64,000 nucleotides of DNA from Leptodontidium sp. MPI-SDFR-AT-0119. Its lineage: Eukaryota > Ascomycota > Leotiomycetes > Helotiales > Leptodontidiaceae. The notes under the pieces are model-generated. The model ran no database searches. It was not told where the DNA came from and saw only the letters and a program-made list of their open reading frames with translations. The DNA lies in NCBI GenBank assembly GCA_020726505.1, contig JAHLEZ010000019.1, positions 1,240,001 through 1,304,000 on the forward strand, written 5' to 3'. This document shows positions 33,388 to 43,701 of the stretch, one piece after another; position 1 is the stretch's first letter; the number at the start of each line of letters is the position of its first letter. A program made the translations under genes and the position numbers.

Positions 33388-34379
33388 GGTGCTGGTCTGT
33401 GGTTCTAGTTTGCTTCAATTCAGGTAGGTGACCAGACTGTCTTGAACTGGCGTGATGGAAGTGTTGATGTTGAATCTTCAGAAGTGGATGCAACCCAGAG
33501 ATATCTCGAATGTTAGAATTTCCTTCACCAGCCTCCCTTGCATCTCTTATATCTCCAAAGAGCAGGCAAAAGTGCACTTAGATAACCAAACTTCGGTACT
33601 TGGCCACGCGGACAGAGAAGTCAACCTTGTACTCCGCCATCGTCATTCTATTCCCCTTCGCTTTCCGCATGCACAAGATCCCACGACCAATATCGCGTCG
33701 TAATTCGGTCCTTCTGGAATGTAGTATCTCTAATGCAAGTCTTCGGAGCCCATAAATTCTCTATGCGTTTTTTATCCCTTAGCGGCCTGAATCTTGTTGC
33801 CTGAAAAGCCACTGGGTTAGTCGGTGACACAGCACTGCCCCTTTTCAGCTCGGCTAATTAGGCGAGAAGTTTTGAGTACTGTGGAATGTGGGGAAGGGTT
33901 CGTAGTGTCCAAGAGCTTCTCTGAATGTGATCGGTGGTGAAAATGTGGAGGCAATCATCGAAGTCTGAAAAGTGTGGACACTTGGTAGTTGCCTATCCAA
34001 CAACAACGTGGACATCATCGCCACGTCTCGTATGTTGCTCATTCGAGACGGCCCAAATCCGTGTCCCGTGTGGCAAACTACTGCACGGGACAGTCTATAA
34101 CTTAGACGAGAGCGTAGTCACACCTGAGTTTCTTTTGGAAGAATGTCCTGCAATGATCTTGGGCCCTGATCAGTGAGTGTATGTGTGCAGTAAAGAGGGC
34201 GAGGGCTGGATGTTGCTTCACTGAAGACGAATTGTTGTCCCCCTATTGATTTGCGCCTTATCATCCACCATGAGCCGTTCTGGGCCTATTCTCATTGTGC
34301 TTAAATTTCTAAACCTATGTGAACAAATATCCTGTTCCTCTTCTCCAAAGAACTAAACCGCTTCCGAGAATACAGACCC
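33388..34379. other. Non-coding 1.0 kb
   Basis: Upstream of the hydrolase and downstream of the oxygenase gene. No gene recognised. Confidence 0.6.
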
Positions 34380-35528
34380 TCATTCTCCTCTTCCACTGTC
34401 CTCCCAAACCCTCTTTCTTTCCTCATCCGACATTCCCGGCTTGATATTTCTCAATCTCATCGCTTGCAATTTGATCCACTCCTTACTAGACATCGCCTCC
34501 TCTTCGACTTCTAGCTCTGGGATCACATTACTTCCCTCCAAACGTCGCAGTATGATATCATCCTCCGGCCTTGCGAAATACACGAGACTGTACCTCGTCT
34601 CTTTCGCTTGCTCTCCAGGCGGACTCACCACGCGATGGATGTTACTTCTAAGCAATCCGTTGGTGAATTTGACCATCGCATCACCCAGGTTGACGATGCA
34701 ATGTCCAGGCAGAGGTTTTACGTAGGTCCATTGAGGTTCTTGGCCTGCTGGTGTTAGGGACGGTGGAGGCAGAATCTGCAAACCACCGAGTCGATTAAAC
34801 AGAATCGTGATACTGCCGAAGTCGGTATGTTTCCCGAGAGCAGTTCGTTGGTCCGATGGAGGTTGAGGCGGCGATTTGACTAAACGGACTTGGTCTCCTG
34901 AGGGGTGTGATTTGCGATGCAAGGAGGTCAAGGTCCCAGGCGGGAGATGTAGATTCTTGGTGAGGTGCTGGAGGATGAGAGTGACGATGGAGTGTGATGT
35001 ATTCATGTACGAAACAATAACGTCCTTATGGTCATGTAAGACCTGAGGGTGGGCGAACCATGACGAGGACGGCGAAATTCCGAGGAATTCATCCTTAGGT
35101 ATCTGCTCTCGTCAGTGACCCTGTCTTGAAGTAAGGACGAAGCTTACATTGTAGAACTCGTTTCTATCCAGATTACCTTGCTCATCTACCACAGCTGATC
35201 CGAAGCCTTTGTATCCTACATAGCTACCCTTACTCTTGTAGTCGTACTTTGAGAGTTCTTCCCGGCCGAGATCGTACAGCTTGGGTGCCATGGAGAATAG
35301 CTTGTCAGCATCTTGGAGTAAGGATTCGCCTTCGTCATCACCGCGAAGGTCAAAGTAAAAGAACCCAAGGTCCTTGGACGAGGAGAACAGACGATCCGAT
35401 TCTTCTGGATCGGTTCGGAGCTTTTGGAGAGAGAGGCGATGCAATGGAGCTGTGGGGACTGTGGAGGGAAATGGGGGGAGGGAAGAGAAGATCAGGTTGG
35501 AGGTTTGGGTAATTGTTTCGGTTGCCAT
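34380..35528 (-). CDS. 2-oxoglutarate/Fe(II)-dependent oxygenase (IPNS/flavanone hydroxylase-like)
   Basis: Two exons, 35528-35148 and 35102-34380, phase 0, 45-bp intron, 367 residues. The N-terminal DIOX_N region is visible in RTDPEESDRLFSSSKDLGFF and YDYKSKGSYVGYKGFG. The jelly-roll core carries the iron triad H219 and D221 (GKHTDFGSITILF) and H283 (SNIHRVVSPP), and the 2-oxoglutarate-binding R297 and S299 (ETRYSLVYF). All catalytic residues are intact. Such enzymes hydroxylate, desaturate or ring-close small molecules using 2-oxoglutarate and oxygen. Located 0.3 kb beyond the end of terpene cyclase 1 and on the same strand, it is a plausible tailoring enzyme for the terpene; that link is inference from adjacency. 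Confidence 0.92.
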
Positions 35529-35825
35529 TTTGATTGAGAATAGGTAAGAAAGGATAGAATAAAGAAGAAAATAAGGCAGTAGTTGGGAGAATATACTCGC
35601 TGCGGGATGTTGATGTTTTCTATAACTGACGCCAACCCCAGATTTCGGCAGACGGGAAGCCTAGGCACGGTGAAATGCGGGGTAGTTTCCATAACACTGC
35701 CAGCAACTCTTGGCAATCAACTTCACAATTCTACACCTGTACTGCATAAGATTTAGGGCATATGTTGATTTTCGAAAGCTCCTATATCGAAGCTAAAAGA
35801 TAAAAGTTTGGATACAGATATTGCA

Positions 35826-37374
35826 TTACCACAACCAACTTCTGTCAGACAAAGCCAGACTCGCCATGAGCGAGGCAAGAATCAGTGCACTGGCTCCCCA
35901 CCAGCGCCAAACTTCATCTACTCTCACAACGGATCCAGTATTCAACTCTGCATCTTCGGCGCAGCTGGCTACAGATGTCTTCTCTTGAATGGTGGCATGC
36001 GTGTTAGGAAGCATAATGGGTGCTAGCCAGTCGATCTGCCCTGTAACGAGCATCCTTGTTCTGCGTATCTCACCTCGGTCCTTGCCAAAGTATCTCTCGG
36101 TCCTGAAGCTGGTGAACGTTCAGTCAGCGGGATTTATGGGCAACATAGACGGTACTTTGGCGATTTTACCTCCAGTGAGCGTTGGCTGATGCGACATCTT
36201 GAATTCCCTTGATATATCGGTGTACCTGTTTATCAATAGCTTCACCCCGGATAGGAAGATCTGCAAGCGCAAGGTACCATTCTCGATATCGCTCCCTCAG
36301 CATTACTTGAGCTCTGTCATATGCCGCTTGTTCAGAAAGGCCATGGTGGCGGAACAGGTGTATGATGTTGTGTGGGCAATCTTGGTCTTTCTCCCGATGG
36401 TACGAGACGCTGTCGTTGGCCCTGTGAGTGATCAGAGAGACACGTCAGAATATAAGTGACAAATCAAGCTTACAGCATTTGAATTTCAACGCCGATTCTC
36501 TCCAGCTTCTTCAAGGCTTTATCCTCGAACACTTCGTTTGGGAGATCAAGTGCACATGCGTATCTGATCGTTAGTTAAGATCAAGTGCAAGCCAGTGGGT
36601 ACTCACTCGACCCAAGTGAAGAGAACAAGGACCCCAATGCTGTGGAAGCGATATTCAAAATACCCATCAATGGTGTCTTCCAAGTTGGCGCTGGGAAGAA
36701 AGCCAATTGAGCTTCGCAGGGCTCTCAAATATTCTTTCATATGTTCCAGCCATCGTTGCTTGGCCCCTTTGGTTGTCAGCAGGCCAATGTTACATATCCT
36801 CGTTGTGATTTACCAAGAGTGCATCGAGAATCCTGAGTCAGTTAGCAATGAATGCCATTGTCGTTCAATGGATCGATCCTCACCAGCTGGACCCTGTTCC
36901 AGATATCTCGCAAAACCCATTGAATGGGCTGCACTGCATTCCGATCTACGGTGGACTCTTCCAACATTGCCAAGGTGCAGTCGATGTAGTGGCGAGCCTC
37001 GTCTTCGAGTACGCCAAGAGGTCCATCATCGAGTTGATCATCAAACACGAAGACCTGCAAAATATCAGAACAAGAAGGGTCAGAGGTTACTTACATACCC
37101 AATTGAGCCAATCTGCAACAATCCTGAGTCCTTGTTTGTTTGAATCAGGGACTGTGACAGCTGCAAAGTACGCAAAATCGCCACGGCGCATTCGATCTGC
37201 CTCTCTCTCATTATACCCGCAGGTCCTAGATTCATCAGCGCAGCTTTGATTCGGGGGTTTCATAACCTACTTGATTGTCCATTGTAATGACTCCTCTCCG
37301 ATCTCATTGTAATGAATGTTTCGTTCGGGGTCTCGAGACATGAACGACTCGAAGATATCTGGAATAACGACCAT
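35826..37374 (-). CDS. Class I terpene cyclase 1
   Basis: Eight exons on the minus strand: 37374-37271, 37225-37099, 37054-36884, 36832-36814, 36766-36607, 36563-36474, 36421-36170, 36108-35826; 401 residues. Class I cyclases ionise a prenyl diphosphate (farnesyl or larger) with three magnesium ions and fold it to a cyclic terpene. Seen: aspartate-rich motif FVFDDQLDDG (D82, D83, D86), diphosphate-sensor region GYFEYRFHSIG, NSE triad NDSVSYHRE (N226, S230, E234), and the RY pair R313-Y314 (FRTERYFGK). Start chosen by homology to cyclase 2. Exon 4 is only 19 nt. After the RY pair comes a ~75-residue tail ending in a hydrophobic stretch (ALILASLMASLALSD), unusual for a soluble cyclase. Product unknown; length and single cyclase domain suggest a mono- or sesquiterpene, not a bifunctional diterpene enzyme. 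Confidence 0.93.
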
Positions 37375-37868
37375 GATGACCGCCTGGTGAAAGTTGTGAA
37401 ATTGTGAAGGACTCGTCAACAAGTTTCCACGTATGTTATGAATTTCTAAGAGCATTCGGGGGGATTTCGAGACGACATATTTAAGCCTCGTCGGAGACAC
37501 AAGTGAATTTCGGCGGAGTCCAATGAGGCATCAGTGGATCATAGTCCACCTACGATGCTGGAGAATACTCATGGCCTATCAAGCAAGGACGATTAACCAG
37601 CCAACACCAAAATAAAACCCAGAGTCATGAATTGGCCAATTTGATAACCTTTAGCCACGTTGGGGAGGGCAATTGGCTTAGATCCCCCTGATTAACTTGC
37701 AGGAAGGGGGTGTGGGTTCTGGGTGGGTGCATATGCATCCATCGCCGAATCCAGTACTCCCCTCAGCCTTCCGTCCCGGACTCTCTAAAGCAGCCCACCC
37801 GACGTTCAGTTACCTGTACTCTACCCAACAGCCCTGATTTCGTCACAGAATCCCTTCAAACAACAGTC
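37375..37868. promoter_or_regulatory. Bidirectional promoter region of terpene cyclase 1 and the P450
   Basis: The 494 bp between the two divergent start codons must contain both promoters. A CCGTCCCGG site (37771-37779, a CCG-N3-CGG arrangement of the kind bound by Zn2Cys6 factors) is seen near the P450 side. No Zn2Cys6 gene is in the window, so a regulator, if specific, lies elsewhere. Confidence 0.45.
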
Positions 37869-39648
37869 ATGCCTTTCGACATGAGCCTTGATCAAGGCTT
37901 CCCGGCGGTTGCTGCAAGTGTTCTTGTTACGGTATCGATGATCTTCCGATATACATGAAAGAAACTAAGCTTTCGTAGTTCGTAGCATTCCTCATATTCA
38001 CGGCCAGCTTCAATCTGTTCTTCCATCCACTCGCCGAATATCCAGGACCCAAGCTATGGGCTATATCGAGAATACCATACAATTGGCACACCCTCCGAGG
38101 GACTTCGGCCTTCAAGTTCAGAAGCATGCATGAAACTTACGGAGATATAGTTCGCTACTCTCCCAACGGCCTTTCATATACCCAACCCGAAGCTTGGGAT
38201 GAGATCTATGGGCCATACAAAGGAAAGAAGCACATGGAAATGGACCCGGGAGTCTTTGGTGGAGGTATCACAGTAACTGGAGCTGGTCAAATGTAAGGAT
38301 GGGTGAATCATACAACCCGACATGCTAATGCTTGTTAGCACAAACGCCGTGAACGAAGAACACAAGCGACTTCGATCGAGGTTCTTGCGAGCTTTGTCCG
38401 CAAAGGCACTTGCTTCTCAAGAGGAGATCCTTCAACATTATGCTCATGAATTTGTTGATGGACTCAATCGTGAGCTTGGTGGCAACCCAGGAGTGATTGA
38501 TCTGGGAAAGTGGTTTACAATGGCAACATTCGATCTCATCGGCGACTTGGCTTTCAGCAAATCCTTCCAATGCCTCAAAACCGGCACGGTACATCCATGG
38601 ATTCATGTCGTCTTCGGCGCTTTCAAGGCTTTGCCTCTCCTACGTGTAATTCGAGAGATTCCTGGGATCAAACTGTTCGGAAAACATGCTACTTTCCTGC
38701 TGCCAAAAAAGATCAAGCAGACCTGGATTGATCATTTCAATTACGGTGCAGACTTGGTTGATAAAAGGTTCGAGAGCGGTGAAGACAGACCGGACTTTGC
38801 TCACTACTTGGTTGTCCCAGGTGAAGCACCATTGACTAGAGACGAGATTAAGGAGAATACAGTGCAGTTGGTCACAGCGGGAAGTGAGCCAGTGAGTTCG
38901 CTCGCCGACAATTTCTTAGTGGAAAAGACCTGACTGGCAATCTAGACTGCAACATTCAATGCTGGCATGTGCTACTACCTTGCCAAAAATCCCGATGTGT
39001 ACGACAAGTTGAAATCCGAAATCCGGGGCAGCTTCTCTTCTCGCGAAGAGATGACCCTAGCAAGATTAGCGAATCTGGTTTATCTCAATCTTGTCATCAG
39101 AGAGGGACTTCGAATGTTTCCACCGGCCGCCGATATCTTTCCCCGAATCATTCCAGAAGGTGGTGAGCTCATTATGGGCAAATTTCTTCCAGAAGGAGTG
39201 AGTACGATGTCCTGGGATCAAGCATGGGAGCTGATTAGAAGAGACACATGTTAGCATCGGAGCTCTTGCCATTTCTTTCTCATCAAGGAATTTCCCAGAT
39301 CCTTACAAGTTTGATCCTGAGCGATGGACGGATGAGCGAGCAGCCAGTGACAGCAGATTGAAGGCGTCACAACCTTTCGGTCAAGGACATCGCTCATGCA
39401 TCGGAAAGTTGTAAGTTACCCCATATATTTGCAACATGTGCTGACCGTCAAGCCTTGCCTATGCTGAATTACGACTCCTTCTGGCGAGTTTGATTCTTCA
39501 CTTCGACATGGAAATGATTGAAGGTGATGGTGACTGGCTTGAAAAGTGCCGAGTTTTCATTGGATGGGAGAAGCTTCCTCTGATGTTCCACTTGACTCCA
39601 CTCGCTGCTCTACAAGGGAAGGGAGGCATCGTCACGGAGGCTTTGTAA
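37869..39648 (+). CDS. Cytochrome P450 monooxygenase
   Basis: Six exons: 37869-37931, 37979-38292, 38339-38891, 38946-39197, 39244-39410, 39453-39648; 514 residues. A membrane-anchor helix is split by intron 1 (residues ~10-36), followed by the proline hinge HPLAEYPGPKLWAISRIP. Seen: C-helix region KRLRSRFLRALSA, I-helix AGSEPTATFNAG, ExxR in VIREGLRMFPPA, FDPERW, and the heme loop FGQGHRSCIG with cysteine ligand C446. The I-helix has Pro where the oxygen-activating Thr is usual (see findings). Intron 4 uses an acceptor ending GAAGAG, chosen because it alone restores GTHVSIGALAISF in frame. Placed between two terpene cyclases and divergent from the first, it probably oxidises the terpene product; ER membrane location is expected. 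Confidence 0.93.
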
Positions 39649-40386
39649 GGGAACTCAAAATTGAGTTTGTGCTGGTTCCTTCGGACCTTGGACAGCGCAT
39701 CATTTTGCGGAAGGCTTGCGGAAGGCTGGCGAAAAACATTAACGAGGTTGTTGACGAGTTAAAATTGTGAACACTACACCACCAGAGCAACTTGAATTAT
39801 CTATGGTCCATTATTGCCAATTAGAAGTACAGACCACGTGTGTGTACATTGAAGAGCGGCAGCTAGTGGCCGACAACTCAGCTTCACTTCCAAATCAAGC
39901 ACCTACCCCCGCGGATAGCAAACTGTAAATCACACTACCAAGCCTATTCGCCTATCATTGACCTCCCTCCCGAAGCTCCAAGAGGGCGACTGCATCACGA
40001 TTGGCTGTGAGGGGCGATTATTCTGGAAGCGATACCCAATCAAAACACGACAAGTTCAAGAACTTGACAACTATCTTTCCGAGCCTCGTGAATTTTTAGG
40101 TAATTGAATGAATCAAGCGATTTCCAACAAAAGGAAACCAATTTAAAGTTCCGAGTAACCGCGGATATCGGGAAATTCTTGATTGGTCCTCAAGTCTCCT
40201 CATGGGAATTCGCGCGCCTTGCGATGATGACATCGCGGGTAAGCAAGGAGGGCTGCCTCACATCAGGTGGTAATTTATGAGGATGGGTCGTTGTTGGTGG
40301 CTGAAGATATACACGAAAACAAACATCGTAACGAGAGTCCCAAATTGCCCAAAAGACTGTGTATCTAAGGAAGAAGAATGGGCGAA
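39649..40386. other. Non-coding 0.74 kb between convergent genes
   Basis: 3' flanks of the P450 and terpene cyclase 2. A short open stretch directly after the P450 stop (to about 39770) is not supported by splice signals I can see. Confidence 0.55.
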
Positions 40387-41856
40387 TCAAACTACAATCA
40401 CCTCTGCAATCTGGGCCATGGTGCCTAGAGATGCAAACCCTGGTTCCGCCACTTCTCTATCAACGCCGTTGGTGGCCTTTGCCTTCTCATGCCCATATGT
40501 CTCAGAGAGTATAACTCCAGGCAACCAATCCACCTTTCCAGTGTTCAACATCCTTGTCTCACGAACCTGGTGGCGATTCTTACCGAAATATCGTTCCGTC
40601 CGGAAGCTGTCCCGTGTCAACGACAAAAAAAAAAAGGGGGGGGGGGGGGGGGTGGAAGAAGCAGAGCTTACCTCCAATTGACATTCGCAATGGCCACGTC
40701 TTGAATGCCTTGAATGTATCTCTGGACTTCTTTGTCGATCTTCTCTCCCCAAACAGGTAAGCCCGCCATTGCAATATACCATTCTTTGTATCTTTCGCGC
40801 AACATATCGTGGGCTTTGTCGTAAGCTCCTTGCTCCGTGAACCCATGATGTCGAAGGAGATGAATAACATTGTGGGGGCAGTTTTGATCCTACGAATATA
40901 AGAAATAATTTGATATTGATTTTGAGGAAACCCACCTTCTCGCGATGATAAGAGACGCAGTCGTTGACACTAATTCTTAATTAGCAAGGCACAAGGCGGG
41001 CTGAATTCGACTAACAAGATCTGGATCTCGATTCCGATTTTCTCGAGGTGTACGATTGAAGGATGCTTGAATATCTGCTCCGGAATTTCAAGTTCGTACG
41101 AATACTCGACAAAACTGAAGAGGGCAAGCATAGCGAAAGTATGTATGCGGTAATCCAGGTAGCCGGCGACGGTCTCGTCCAATGTGGCAAGGGGGACAAA
41201 ATCGATGGAGCTCCGAAGAGCCTCCAGATATTCCTTGGTATGAAGTAACCAGCGCTTTTGAGAACCTGACAAAGTTAAAATTGATTACATGTGGCGGAGA
41301 TTGGCTAACCTGGAGAGCAGTTAAAATCCTGAACAAGGTCAGCTTTGGTCCTGTGAGCTTGGCTGAGATCACTTACCCCGCGGACTCTCCTCCAGACGTC
41401 TTGGATCACTTTTTGAATTGGCTGGATCGATTTGTTGAACTGATACGGAATCGTATCATCCAACAATGCAAGTGTGCCGTCAATGTATCGACACGCTTCT
41501 TCCTTTTGGAAGCTGAGTGGGCCATCATCGAGTTGGTCATCGAAAACAAAGAGCCAATTGAACCAGTCGATGACAGTTCTCAACTTGACAGGACTAGCAT
41601 CGGGGAGGGCAACGGCGGCGAAGTACCCAAAATCTCCTTGTCGCATTTTCTTTGCTTCTTCTTCGTCGTAGCCACACACCCTGGTTGGTCAACAGATATT
41701 GTTGGGTGTCTGAGTTTGGTGTTACACTTACTCGCTGGCCCAGACCAGAGCAGCATCCTTTACGGCTTCATACTGGGGATTCACTTTCGGAGGTCGAGAC
41801 ATGAAAGACTCAAAAAGATCAGGGATTCTAACATTGGTGGGCGTAGCTTCTCCCAT
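40387..41856 (-). CDS. Class I terpene cyclase 2, paralogue of cyclase 1
   Basis: Seven exons on the minus strand: 41856-41732, 41680-41377, 41328-41310, 41265-41016, 40969-40936, 40889-40672, 40606-40387; 389 residues. All metal-binding motifs are intact: FVFDDQLDDG (D89, D90, D93), DYRIHTF sensor region, NDCVSYHRE (N235, S239, E243), and R322-Y323 (FRTERYFGK). It aligns with cyclase 1 over the full length, including the N terminus (IPDLFESFMSR against IPDIFESFMSR) and the 19-nt exon. Introns partly differ: cyclase 2 has no intron before FVFDD or in the FVEY region, but has one after HREK. The C-terminal tail lacks the hydrophobic end of cyclase 1. The last intron carries a long G17/A11 homopolymer (plus-strand A11G17). 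Prenyl substrate and product are unknown. Confidence 0.93.
40625..40652. repeat. A11-G17 homopolymer inside the last intron of terpene cyclase 2
   Basis: Eleven A followed directly by seventeen G on the plus strand. On the gene strand this is a C17-T11 tract that extends the polypyrimidine region upstream of the acceptor CAG. Confidence 0.95.
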
Positions 41857-42562
41857 TGTGAGTATAATTACAACTGAAAAGTTGGGGTGGAGATCCAGGA
41901 GAGGAATCTCCCATATATGCTTGACTGAGACGCGCTCATGTTTCGAGTAGGAATTTTGGATATGTTGGGAAGGAAGCACTCACACCCCGGCTGTGATGCT
42001 GAGGCGCATTCGATGGTCTGGATTGGAGACTGTCATCGCCAACGGACTTGTGTTACCAACAAACTGGCAACTCCCTTGCCAATGGCGGGGTAGCTCCTCT
42101 AATACTCCCTGCGATATCAGACAATCTATAGGTTACTGGCACCAATGATTCAACAGCTGGGCTCGGCTGGGTAAAATTCTCAGCCCAAGCTCTTCCTGAG
42201 TTGCACCGAGAACCTGGTTGACAACAAGTTGAGTGTTACTTAGTCTGCTAATTAGATCACACTTTCCACGACTGGCTTCCAAGGAAGGTCCCAGCGTTGT
42301 ATTGCATGTGATGATGAGCTTCACCGATATTTCGGCACAGATTCTGAGTGGAAGATAGGCGGAGACTCCGAGGAAACTGGATTCTGTTCCCTTTTATGAC
42401 CAAATCCGTCACATTTCAATCACAATCGGTCGAACTGCAGATGTCGAATCGGATGGAAACCTGTAAACAACCAACATGAACAGATGGTTTTACGAAGCTA
42501 CATAAATGTTATCTCCATGATACTATTCGCTGTCTCGCTATCTAGACCTGTATGTGCTGTTT
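41857..42562. other. Non-coding 0.7 kb
   Basis: Upstream region of terpene cyclase 2 and 3' flank of the GH25 gene; no gene seen. Confidence 0.6.
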
Positions 42563-43701
42563 TCATGCTAGAAAAGAGTCAAGATCGACACTGAACCCAC
42601 ATGCAGTGGTATCTATCACTGTTAGCCAAGAGAGACTCGGTTAGGGAATCAACATACCAAGGATATATTGCTTTGCAACGGCAGAGGTCCATCCACCCAT
42701 GAAAGTATTCACAGTATTGACGCCCGGTGTTCGGTCGAATTGAACAGCCCATAGGGGGAGCTGTGAGCCAACATCTGTACTTCGGGACCCAAACATCCCA
42801 GACCATTGATTCCTGACTTATCAGCAAGTAACTACTAGAGGTGAGTGAGGACTTACCCATTTGCATAGATTCCCCACTTGCGACCACTTCCCTGAAGTAA
42901 TGATACCCATTGCCGAGCAAGTGCCGTATTTTGCGTTGCTCCAAGATTCCAAGCATTACAAGTGCCTGAGGTGGGCTCAATGTCGAACCAAAGAGTTCCG
43001 AGTGTCATGCCGTTGTTATCGATTGCATTCAAAAACTCGGCGAGTTGAGTTGCAGGGCTCTTGCATGCAACCCCGGTTGGCTGAGTACCTGTGCAGGGAA
43101 ACATGTATGCATCTACCCTGGGTACACCAGCACTTTTGGCGGCCCTGTAATTGGCTACGAAATTTGATGCAACTTGTCCGCCCTAGCATGCGTTAGAATT
43201 GAATAGAACTGATGATTTCTACCTACAGATCCACAAGCTTGTTGATATCCTCGAAGGGCAACGACTTTGTAATTCGAGGCAGCGCAGGTCCAAAAGGCTG
43301 CTGGAGGGGTTCCAGAGATGTCAAGGCCTGGCAATCCGGTTGCAGACGATGATCCTACGCAACACTGACTTCAAATGAGATACGGGTGGAAGTAGGAGGG
43401 TAAGATTTTATACCTGGTAGTCAGAAGCACCGGGACAGTACCCAGAGACGGAACTTCCAGAGCAAGTACTGCTGGTGTATTGACAATGACCCGACCCGCT
43501 TGGAGTTGAGCAAGGAACAACACAGCATTGGATGTTGGATGCCCCTGGGCAGAATCCAGCATAAAAAGTACCCCCGCTGCATCCGTTCGAGGTGTTACCG
43601 CAATATCCTGCACCGTTTGGAGTAGTGCACGATGTTGTTTGGCGAGTTTCTAAAGTTGCTGAAACGCCTCCAAATAGGAGATAGAAGACCGGGAAAATCA
43701 T
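42563..43701 (-). CDS. Secreted GH25 lysozyme-like muramidase with two N-terminal Cys-rich modules
   Basis: Five exons on the minus strand: 43701-43414, 43364-43227, 43182-42857, 42812-42658, 42618-42563; 320 residues. A signal peptide (about 1-15) is followed by two tandem cysteine-rich modules (residues ~23-60 and 62-98) of the pattern CxxPxGxGxC...C...YCPGAS...CCV, which look like small carbohydrate-binding or surface-binding modules. The catalytic domain is GH25 (1,4-beta-N-acetylmuramidase): GLDISG (D111), LRGYQQACGS, VDAYMFPC, the acid pair in LWFDIEPT (D209, E211), and WGIYANGNQW. The family cleaves bacterial peptidoglycan, so a secreted antibacterial or nutritional role is likely. The last exon (DTTACGFSVDLDSF) is assigned from frame and splice sites and is the least certain part. 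Confidence 0.9.

Noticed and set aside
36848..37249. 133-codon plus-strand frame
   Set aside because: Antisense to spliced terpene cyclase 1 exons that carry the catalytic motifs.
41182..41877. 231-codon plus-strand frame
   Set aside because: Antisense to terpene cyclase 2; the minus strand holds all conserved motifs.
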